Below, in pieces: positions 8,405 to 13,335 of a stretch of 13,335 bases of DNA; the stretch's first letter is position 1, and each line of letters begins with the position of its first letter. The notes beneath the pieces are model-generated. The model saw only the letters and a program-made list of their open reading frames with translations. It made no database searches and was not told where the DNA came from. The translations under genes were made by a program, and so were the position numbers. This DNA comes from CAYVFC01 sp964450715 (GTDB lineage Bacteria > Myxococcota_A > Polyangia > Polyangiales > JAFGIB01): positions 1 to 13,335 of the forward strand of contig CAYVFC010000189.1 in NCBI GenBank assembly GCA_964450715.1. Direction: 5' to 3'.

Positions 8405-8910
8405 CGCATGCTCCTGGTCGCCGTCACGGTGAGTTTGCCTTCGTTGTATTCGAAGCGCAGGTCGAACTCCCCTTCGAAGCCGATGCGGTAGATCCCCAGC
8501 CCCGCGTTCGCGGTGGGGGTCTCCAGCAGCCGTTCGAGCTGGCGGATGTAGGGTTGTTCCTTGTCCTCGGCCGAGGAGATCTCCTCGATACGGTTGCGCA
8601 GGCGCTCCAGGTGCTCGACCTGGGTGAAACCGTTGGAGACGCGGATGGTGATCAGGCCGTCTTGTACGCCGATGTCGAAATCGATGTTCGGGCATCCCGG
8701 GGTGCTCTCCCCGTACTTGACGGCGTTTTCCAGCAGCTCGGAGGCGACCATTTGCACGGCATCCTTGAGGTCCGCGGGCCGACTCTTCATCAGCTCGCCG
8801 ACCTTTTCCCGGACTCCCCGGATGGTCGACCACATCGGGGCAAGCTGGGTGGTGAATTGCAGTACCGTGCCGTCTACCACTGGAAAAACCTCGTCGAGAT
8901 CTCGATTCAT
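8401..8910 (-). CDS. GHKL-fold ATPase, RsbW/SiaB/slr1658-like switch kinase
   Basis: 169 aa, soluble. Residues about 50-165 form a HATPase_c-like domain: N-box SELLENAVKYG (57-67) with Glu58 and Asn62, and a G-box-like NAGLGIYRIG (135-144). The usual DxGxG box is represented by VSNGF (91-95), lacking the Asp. There is no His-phosphotransfer domain, so this is not a classical histidine kinase but a Ser/Thr switch kinase/anti-sigma type. The first about 45 residues are an extra N-terminal segment. The ATG at 8910 is preceded by AGGGGC about 7 nt away. It forms a two-gene unit with the STAS-like gene, with a 4-bp overlap. Its partner could be a sigma factor or a cyclic-nucleotide enzyme outside the window. 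No such output gene is visible here. Confidence 0.85.
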   Translation of the reverse strand: MNRDLDEVFPVVDGTVLQFTTQLAPMWSTIRGVREKVGELMKSRPADLKDAVQMVASELLENAVKYGESTPGCPNIDFDIGVQDGLITIRVSNGFTQVEHLERLRNRIEEISSAEDKEQPYIRQLERLLETPTANAGLGIYRIGFEGEFDLRFEYNEGKLTVTATRSMR

Positions 8911-9025
8911 TATATCGCCCCTGCTGGCGAATTGCCATCAGTCCTTGCCGTAGCCGCCGATGGGCAATCCCCCCAGAAGTGGTTTCAAACCCCCTCCCGT
9001 CGTCTTTCGGGCGGGGTGGCACACA
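8911..9025. other. Leader of the GHKL/STAS pair, left of repeat copy B
   Basis: No gene is seen. It holds the left arm (8976-8994) of an inverted pair enclosing repeat copy B and a short C-rich/G-rich hairpin (about 8993-9017, CCCG...CGGG). No convincing promoter was found for the minus-strand pair, so it may use a promoter within the repeat or read-through from the upstream operon. Confidence 0.4.
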
Positions 9026-9311
9026 ACCGTTCAGGGGGGAGTCGGTATCTGAAACGACGGCGGCCAATGCACCCCGAAAAACCTGTGCCAGAACTGGGGC
9101 GATTCTGTGCAATCACCCGGGCGTCCTCGGGCCGGTGTACTCGGGGCCTGCGGCCCCTGTGTATTGCCGCCGGATTCGTGTGAAGCGGAGGGGACGACAG
9201 TCCGCGGAGCTGCACGAATCCACCGACAACCGTCATGTACGTGAGTACAATCCTCACCGGCCCGGCTGGGCGCTGAGCTTTTTCGGGCGCCTTGGCCGCC
9301 GCGCTGCCCAA
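9026..9311. repeat. Copy B of the 286-bp dispersed repeat
   Basis: It matches 2122-2407 from ACCGTTCAGG to GCTGCCCAA, in the same orientation. The outer stem CGGGCCGGTG (9128-9137) with CACCGGCCCG (9255-9264) and the GGGGCC-TGC-GGCCCC hairpin are kept unchanged. In the 3' hairpin a C-G pair becomes a T-G wobble, so most of that stem is retained. The copy lies between the end of the PspA gene and the GHKL gene, both on the minus strand. Reading frames through it are conserved only as far as the DNA is, with no start signals. Confidence 0.85.
9172..9221. repeat. Inverted-repeat-bounded segment, orientation 2
   Basis: The arms GGATTCGTG (9172-9180) and CACGAATCC (9213-9221) bound a 30-bp centre (9182-9211) that is the exact reverse complement of 2278-2307. 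One arm base differs (T at 9181 against C at 2277), which shortens the perfect arms from 10 to 9 bp. Confidence 0.85.
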
Positions 9312-9445
9312 TACTCGGTCCGGGGGTTTTTAAAACCACTTCATTCCGGTTCGGGCCAACAGCCATGCGTAGAAGCCGCTTCTGAGGATTTCGAGCACCC
9401 CCCCCACGGTCCGGCGCCGCGCTTCCCCCGCCCCCGCCCGGTGCT
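9312..9445. other. Region 3' of the PspA gene
   Basis: No gene is seen. It carries the right inverted arm (9322-9342), a small hairpin AGAAG-CCG-CTTCT (9371-9383) and a very GC-rich tract. GAGCACC (9393-9399) pairs with GGTGCTC (9440-9446), which touches the stop codon of the minus-strand PspA gene. That long-loop hairpin could mark the transcript end, but no T-run follows, so an intrinsic terminator is not supported. Confidence 0.4.
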
Positions 9446-10213
9446 CTAGCCCCTAGCCAGCACCACGCTCGTTCGCTCGTCCGCTGCCGCGACCCGTTCG
9501 GCGCTTTCCTGCGCAATGAGCCGTCCGTTCATCTCCCGCTTGAGCCGCTCCAGCTCGACGCGGGCGGCCTCCTCGCGGGCGCCGTCGCGCAGCTTCTTGA
9601 CCTGCAGGTGGAAGGAGGGGTCGTTGACCTCCTGCTCCAGCTGGCCCTCGACGCTCATGCGGGCGATGTACTCCCTTACGTTCTCCAGCGCGGCCATCTC
9701 GGATTCCACGTTGAAACCGTCAAGCGCGGCGCGCAGCCGGCGCCGGGTCTGCACGTTGGCCAGCTTGGCCATCATGCGCCCCTTCTCGTTGATCAGCGAG
9801 TTGATCTCCTCGCGGAAGCGCATCAGGTTCTCCTTGGCCTCGGCGGCCTCGCAGCGCATGGTCTCCAGCTCCTTCTCCACCCTTCCCAGCTCGTCGATCA
9901 GATCCTGCTTGCGGGTGATCAGCGCCAGCGACAGCTGCTCCTGGCCGCCCCTCAGCGCGCGGCGGATATCGTCGTGAAGCCGCGCGATCTCCAACCGGCG
10001 GTTCTCGATGTCCGACTCCAGCTTGTTGCGCATGTAGAGGATGCCGGCCACCGCCTGCTTGAGCTCGGTATACTGGCGCCGGCGTTCCACGATGGCCTGC
10101 TCGTAGACCACCTCCGGGTTGTCGTGCTCCTTGTCCTTGACCCAGACGCGGAATATTCCGCTGAACAGGCTGCTCAGGCGGGCGAAAAGACCCCTTCTTC
10201 TCGTCGTACTCAT
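9446..10213 (-). CDS. PspA/IM30 family envelope-stress protein
   Basis: 255 aa, almost entirely charged alpha-helical coiled coil. An amphipathic N-terminal stretch (GLFARLSSLFSGIFRVWV, 8-25) resembles the membrane-binding helix of PspA/Vipp1. NPEVVYEQAI (32-41) follows, where PspA has its first coiled-coil helix, then heptad-rich helices to about residue 235. PspA/IM30 proteins (bacterial ESCRT-III relatives) polymerise on the inner face of stressed membranes. This member ends in an extra C-terminal tail (VAAADERTSVVLARG). It is the last gene of the operon: its ATG lies 2 bp after the stop of the response regulator, with AGGAG (10221-10225) inside that gene 7 nt upstream. The neighbours suggest it is induced through sigma-54. 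The assignment to the family is good; orthology to pspA itself is less certain. Confidence 0.85.
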   Translation of the reverse strand: MSTTRRRGLFARLSSLFSGIFRVWVKDKEHDNPEVVYEQAIVERRRQYTELKQAVAGILYMRNKLESDIENRRLEIARLHDDIRRALRGGQEQLSLALITRKQDLIDELGRVEKELETMRCEAAEAKENLMRFREEINSLINEKGRMMAKLANVQTRRRLRAALDGFNVESEMAALENVREYIARMSVEGQLEQEVNDPSFHLQVKKLRDGAREEAARVELERLKREMNGRLIAQESAERVAAADERTSVVLARG

Positions 10214-10215
10214 GG

Positions 10216-11655
10216 TTATTCTCCTTTCCCGTTGTCCTGACCCCAGTCCGCGGAACGCAGACCGAGCTGCTGTATCTTCTGTTGCAGGTTCTGGCGCACC
10301 ATGCCGATGGCCTGCGCGGTGCGCGAGACATTGCCCGAGTTCTGGCGAAGCGCCGTGAGGATGAACTCGCGCTCGAAGCGCTCCACCAGCGAGCGTTTGG
10401 CCTCGGCAAAGGTGCGATCGCCGCCGGTCTCGGCGCTCGCCGTCGGCGTCGCGTACTGTTCGCCGGCTGCGGTACCGGCACCGGCCGAACCGTCCAGCTC
10501 GAGGTCGATCTCGCCGATTTCCTCGCCGGTCGAGAGCACGGCCGCCCGCTCGATGGCGTTCCTCAGCTCGCGCACGTTGCCCGGCCAGGGGTAGCGCAGC
10601 AGCCGGGCCGCGGCCGCCGGGCTGAGCCGCTTGCGGTCGCGCCCCAGCCGTTCGGATAGCTGCTTCAAGAAGTGCTCGCAGAGCGCGGGGATGTCCTCGG
10701 TGCGCTCGCCGAGCGGCGGAAGCTCGATCTCCACCACCTTGAGCCGGTAGTAGAGATCTTCCCGAAAACGGCCCTTCTGCACCTCGGCCCGCAGATCGCG
10801 ATGGGTGGCGGCTACCACCCGCACGTCCACCTCGATCGATTCGTTGCCGCCCACCCGCTCGAAGGCCCGCTCCTGCAGCACCCGCAGGACCTTGGCCTGG
10901 GTCTCGAGCGGCATGTCTCCAATCTCGTCCAGCAGCACGGTGCCGCCGTCGGCCGCCTCGAAGCGCCCGGTACGCCGCCGGTCCGCCCCGGTGAAGGCCC
11001 CCTTCTCGTGGCCGAACAGCTCGCTCTCCACCAGCTCGCGGCTGATGGCCGCGCAGTTGACCACCACGAAGGGTCGGCCTTTTCGGCTGCTGCGGTCGTG
11101 AATGGCCTGCGCCACCAGCTCCTTGCCCGTGCCGCTACGGCCGAGCACCAGCACCGTGAGATCGGTCTCCGCCACCTTCTGGATGGTCCCGAATACCCGC
11201 CGCATGGCATCGCTCGAGCCGATCAGGTTCTCGAACCCGTAGGCGCGCTGGATCTGCTCCAAGAGCAGCCGGTTCTCGCGCGCCAGCCGGTAGCGCTCCA
11301 GCGCGCGGGCCACGATCACCCTGAGCTCGTCGTTGTCAAAGGGCTTGGGCAGGTAGTCGTCCGCGCCGGACTTCATGGCCTGTACCGCGATCTTCTCCGA
11401 GCCGTGGGCGGTGATCATCACCACCGCGGTGTCCGGCCGCGCGGCCTTGGCGCTCTCGAGCACATCCATGCCGCTCTTACCCTTGCCCAGGGCCAAATCG
11501 GTCAGCACCAGGTCGAAGGCTTGTATCTGCAAGGCGGCGATGGCCGCCTCCCCGCTGTCGGCCTGTTGCACCTGGTATCCCTCACGGCGCAGCAGACCGC
11601 CCAACGCGATCTGGATCGCCTTCTCGTCCTCCACGATGAGAATACGCGCGGTCAA
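10216..11655 (-). CDS. NtrC-family sigma-54-dependent response regulator
   Basis: 479 aa in three parts. Receiver domain 1-120: acidic E9/D10, phospho-acceptor D53 in LVLTD, T82, K104 in LPKPF. AAA+ sigma-54 interaction domain about 142-375: Walker A GRSGTGKE (172-179), GAFTGA loop 219-224, Walker B LLDEIG (241-246), WPGNVREL (357-364). Fis-type helix-turn-helix about 425-465 (GNVSRTAQAIGM). All residues needed for phosphorylation, ATP hydrolysis and sigma-54 contact are present, so it should be active. Translation starts at TTG 11655, which overlaps the histidine kinase stop (TTGA) with GGGGAG 5 nt upstream. No ATG lies near the domain start. It is the cognate regulator of the kinase just upstream and the likely binder of the paired inverted repeats at 12958-13015. 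Confidence 0.95.
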   Translation of the reverse strand: MTARILIVEDEKAIQIALGGLLRREGYQVQQADSGEAAIAALQIQAFDLVLTDLALGKGKSGMDVLESAKAARPDTAVVMITAHGSEKIAVQAMKSGADDYLPKPFDNDELRVIVARALERYRLARENRLLLEQIQRAYGFENLIGSSDAMRRVFGTIQKVAETDLTVLVLGRSGTGKELVAQAIHDRSSRKGRPFVVVNCAAISRELVESELFGHEKGAFTGADRRRTGRFEAADGGTVLLDEIGDMPLETQAKVLRVLQERAFERVGGNESIEVDVRVVAATHRDLRAEVQKGRFREDLYYRLKVVEIELPPLGERTEDIPALCEHFLKQLSERLGRDRKRLSPAAAARLLRYPWPGNVRELRNAIERAAVLSTGEEIGEIDLELDGSAGAGTAAGEQYATPTASAETGGDRTFAEAKRSLVERFEREFILTALRQNSGNVSRTAQAIGMVRQNLQQKIQQLGLRSADWGQDNGKGE

Positions 11656-12851
11656 CTCGGCTCCCCTTCCTGCGCTTCCGCCTCGGGCGAGCGCCTGGCG
11701 GGCCGCTTGGGGAAGGTGACGATGAACTGCGCGCCCTTGCCCGGCTCGCTCACGATTTCGATCTCGCCCCCGTGCGCCTCTACGATCTTGCGGGTGATGG
11801 CCAGCCCCAGACCGGTGCCGCCGCTCTTGGAGGTGTAGAAGGGGTTGAAGAGCTTGGCCTGCGCCTCCTCGTCGATGCCCTGGCCGTTGTCGCGCACGCG
11901 CAGCCAGACCTCGTTGCCCGCCAGGTTCTCGCCCGAGGAGACCAGGATGCGCGGGCTCTGAACCTTGCCCTCCTCCAGGGCGTCCATGGCGTTGCCGACC
12001 AGGTTGATAACCACTCGGCGCAGCTTTTCGCCGTCGGCCCTCAGCTCGCTCTGGCCGTCGATCTGCTGGACGATCTCGATGCCCTTGCGCGCGGCGCGGT
12101 CGCGGAAGCTCTCCACGGCCGAATCGATCACCTCGTTCAGGCGAATCTCGCCCATCTGCAGCTCCTCGTCGCGGGCGTAGCGCAGCAGGTGCGAGATCGA
12201 CTTCTCCACCCGCTCCAGCTCCTCCAGCGCTACCCGCGCGTATTGAACGTTCTCCGCCGCTGCCGGCTCCTCGCCCATCTGCTGCACCAGGCTTTTGGCC
12301 GCGGTGATGGGGTTGCGGATTTCGTGCGCGATGGAGGCCGAAAGCTGCTCGAGCGAGCGCGCGTGCCGTCCCTGCATGTCGCGGCGCTGCCGGGTCACGC
12401 TCTCGTCGACCCGCTTGGCGACCTCTTCTTCTACGAACTTCTTGCGCAGCTCGGGGGCGACCATCAGCGAGAAGTAGCGCTTGCCCAGGCGGATTCCGAC
12501 GATGATCAACGCGATCACGCCGATGGGCGTGAGGAACCAGAGCAGCGGGGCCACGATGGCCACCGCGACCGCGATATCGCGGTACAGCGCCACCTTCCGG
12601 TCGGCCATCCGCTCCGCGTCGCGAAGCGCCCGCTCCTTGGGGTCGATCATCGTTGTGCCCGCGGGCGGCTCGCTCTCGGTCCGCTCCTCGTCCTGGTCCC
12701 AGTCAAAGGGCCCGCACGGCGGCCGGTGACTGCCTCCCCAGGGAGGCCCACTCTGCCTTGCCGCTCGCCGGAATTCCCGCTTGGCCCGCGCTGCTTCGTC
12801 TTTCCACCGCTTGCGCATGTTATAGCTCCCGTCGAAGTACATCTGCCTCAT
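11652..12851 (-). CDS. Membrane-anchored sensor histidine kinase
   Basis: 399 aa from the chosen ATG. Residues 1-90 are basic then Pro/Gly-rich and cytoplasmic. A hydrophobic stretch about 92-122 can form a short two-helix membrane hairpin with almost no periplasmic loop. The kinase core follows: H-box SIAHEIRNP with H176, N-box INLVGNAMDAL (N283, N287), G1 DNGQG 321-325, F-box FNPFYTSK 335-342, G2 GGTGLGL 344-350. The missing sensor loop suggests it detects a state within or at the membrane, which suits its PspA partner. A TTG at 12911 would give 20 more residues, but it lies inside the sigma-54 promoter. The ATG at 12851 has GGAGG (12858-12862) with 6-nt spacing. An ATG at 12818 (GGGAG, 7 nt) is a possible alternative. 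It is the first gene of the operon and overlaps the regulator by 4 bp. Confidence 0.93.
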   Translation of the reverse strand: MRQMYFDGSYNMRKRWKDEAARAKREFRRAARQSGPPWGGSHRPPCGPFDWDQDEERTESEPPAGTTMIDPKERALRDAERMADRKVALYRDIAVAVAIVAPLLWFLTPIGVIALIIVGIRLGKRYFSLMVAPELRKKFVEEEVAKRVDESVTRQRRDMQGRHARSLEQLSASIAHEIRNPITAAKSLVQQMGEEPAAAENVQYARVALEELERVEKSISHLLRYARDEELQMGEIRLNEVIDSAVESFRDRAARKGIEIVQQIDGQSELRADGEKLRRVVINLVGNAMDALEEGKVQSPRILVSSGENLAGNEVWLRVRDNGQGIDEEAQAKLFNPFYTSKSGGTGLGLAITRKIVEAHGGEIEIVSEPGKGAQFIVTFPKRPARRSPEAEAQEGEPS

Positions 12852-12857
12852 CAGGAC

Positions 12858-12862
12858 CCTCC
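12858..12862 (-). promoter_or_regulatory. Ribosome binding site that decides the histidine kinase start
   Basis: GGAGG, 6 nt before the ATG at 12851. It is the best ribosome site among the in-frame candidates and lies downstream of the predicted sigma-54 transcription start (about 12896). Confidence 0.7.
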
Positions 12863-12906
12863 GGCTCGTCGACTTCATCACCAGGGCAGCGTTCCCCCAA
12901 TAGTTG

Positions 12907-12922
12907 AGCAAGGCCCGTGCCC
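12907..12922 (-). promoter_or_regulatory. Sigma-54 (-24/-12) promoter of the HK-RR-PspA operon
   Basis: On the minus strand GGGCACG-GGCC-TTGCT matches the consensus TGGCACG-N4-TTGCW at every defined position but the first. The GG and GC doublets have the required 10-bp separation. Transcription should start near 12896, leaving about a 45-nt leader to the ATG at 12851. The operon encodes its own sigma-54 activator, so autoregulation is expected. Confidence 0.8.
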
Positions 12923-12957
12923 GATCCCAACCGAGTGATTTCAGCTACTTACGGGAG

Positions 12958-13015
12958 GGGTGCATTAAACAGACTGCACCCATATCCCTTCTAGGTGCAA
13001 GTCAGCCCATGCACC
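12958..13015. promoter_or_regulatory. Twin inverted repeats, candidate enhancer sites for the sigma-54 activator
   Basis: Two sites share the form GGTGCA-N10-TGCACC: 12959-12964 with 12975-12980 (extended by one G/C pair), and 12994-12999 with 13010-13015. The spacers differ in sequence but are both exactly 10 bp. The centres lie 35 bp apart, about 73 and 108 bp upstream of the predicted transcription start, a usual range for NtrC-type activators. The likely binder is the Fis-type domain of the regulator at 10216-11655. Confidence 0.7.
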
Positions 13016-13023
13016 GGTTGGTT

Positions 13024-13107
13024 AAAACCGGGACGGTCCTAGTTAACTAGTTAAGTCGCGATCTACGTTTCTATAGTTAACTAGGAAACTAGGACCGTCC
13101 CGGTTTT
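13024..13107. repeat. Perfect 21-bp inverted repeat, 84-bp cassette
   Basis: Arms 13024-13044 and 13087-13107 are exact reverse complements, beginning AAAACCGGGACGGTCC and ending GGACCGTCCCGGTTTT. The 42-bp interior is AT-rich and holds a second inverted pair, AGTTAACTA (13041-13049) with TAGTTAACT (13074-13082). The left arm occurs once. The right arm recurs in each 70-bp tandem unit. Confidence 0.85.
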
Positions 13108-13292
13108 ACGAGTTAACTAGTTAAGTCGCGATCTACGTTTCTATAGTTAACTAGGAAACTAGGACNNNNNNNNNNNNNNNNNNNNNNNNNNNNNNNNNNN
13201 NNNNNNNNNNNNNNNNNNNNNNNNNNNNNNNNNNNNNNNNNNNNNNNNNNNNNNNNNNNNNNNNNCGTCCCGGTTTTACGAGTTAACTAGTT
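13041..13292. repeat. 70-bp tandem direct repeat interrupted by the assembly gap
   Basis: Unit 13041-13110 is followed at once by an identical second copy from 13111. That copy is cut at 13165 by the N run. The sequence resumes at 13266 with exactly the missing last 15 bases of a unit and then the first 12 bases of a third (13281-13292) before diverging. The motif AGTTAACTAG occurs at 13041, 13075, 13111, 13145 and 13281. It is much richer in A/T than the coding regions. It may be an iteron-like or regulatory array or a mobile-element end. No gene is seen in it. Confidence 0.85.
13166..13265. other. Assembly gap of 100 N
   Basis: There are exactly 100 N, the conventional placeholder for a gap of unknown length. 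It lies inside the 70-bp tandem array and was probably caused by the repeat. Confidence 0.97.
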
Positions 13293-13304
13293 GAACGAAA
13301 CCGC

Positions 13305-13320
13305 GCTATCGCGCGATAGC
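13305..13320. repeat. Perfect 16-bp palindrome
   Basis: GCTATCGCGCGATAGC reads the same on both strands and lies just beyond the tandem array near the window end. It could be a regulator site or a hairpin. There is no further context. Confidence 0.5.
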
Positions 13321-13335
13321 TATTCGGACGCAGCC

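Larger units (their letters stand above)
8976..9342. repeat. Inverted arms enclosing repeat copy B
   Basis: GAAGTGGTTT-C-AAACCCCC at 8976-8994 is matched in reverse complement by GAAGTGGTTTTAAAAACCCCC at 9322-9342, differing by 2 inserted bases and one substitution. The pair encloses copy B with about 31 bp of extra sequence on the left and 10 bp on the right. Copy A has no such arms. They may be terminal repeats of a larger element, or a pre-existing hairpin into which the 286-bp element inserted. Confidence 0.6.

Noticed and set aside
8909..8914. Perfect TATAAT on the minus strand at the GHKL start codon
   Set aside because: It overlaps the ATG itself and has no acceptable -35 box at 16-18 bp (best TGGCAA). 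Probably chance.
8405..9112. N-terminal extension of the STAS-like gene up to 9112
   Set aside because: The extension overlaps the GHKL gene in another frame and runs into repeat copy B. The ATG at 8404 fits the domain start and a 4-bp coupling overlap.
12852..12911. TTG start at 12911 for the histidine kinase
   Set aside because: It lies within the -12 element of the sigma-54 promoter, upstream of the predicted transcript start. The ATG at 12851 has a far better ribosome site.
13041..13292. CRISPR array
   Set aside because: The whole 70-bp unit is identical between copies, so there are no variable spacers. No cas genes are nearby.

Overview
This is a GC-rich bacterial window with seven protein-coding genes, all of them signalling or stress-response genes, and an unusual amount of repeat and palindrome structure between them. 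The mix of large Hanks-type Ser/Thr kinases fused to AAA-type ATPase modules, a sigma-54 response regulator, a SpoIIE-type phosphatase and a PspA/IM30 protein fits a deltaproteobacterium or myxobacterium-like lineage. That placement rests on gene content only. The 100-base run of N shows this is a draft scaffold.

Layout. (1) 41-1795 (-): a 584-aa kinase-ATPase protein that ends abruptly near the window edge. (2) 1796-2653: an 858-bp divergent intergenic region with a 21-bp operator-like dyad and copy A of a 286-bp dispersed repeat. (3) 2654-7846 (+): a 1730-aa kinase / AAA ATPase / helical-repeat / GAF / SpoIIE-phosphatase protein. (4) 7847-8005: a short convergent gap holding a widespread type of palindromic repeat. 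(5) 8006-8910 (-): a translationally coupled pair, a STAS-like antagonist and a GHKL (RsbW-like) ATPase. (6) 8911-9445: copy B of the 286-bp repeat. (7) 9446-12851 (-): an operon encoding a histidine kinase, an NtrC-family response regulator and a PspA/IM30 protein. It is preceded by a near-consensus sigma-54 promoter and two equally built inverted repeats that look like enhancer sites. (8) 13024-13290: a 70-bp tandem repeat with an inverted arm, interrupted by the assembly gap.

How the genes may work together. The SpoIIE phosphatase of the 1730-aa protein, the GHKL ATPase and the STAS protein are the three classical parts of a partner-switching circuit, here with a Ser/Thr kinase, an ATPase and a GAF sensor fused to the phosphatase. 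The second system is a two-component, sigma-54-driven envelope-stress operon in which a histidine kinase and response regulator take the place of PspF, probably with autoregulation.

The most striking observation is in the two 286-bp repeats. They are collinear except for one 30-bp segment, bounded by 9-10 bp inverted repeats, which is exactly reverse-complemented between the copies. It sits at the tip of a conserved branched fold.
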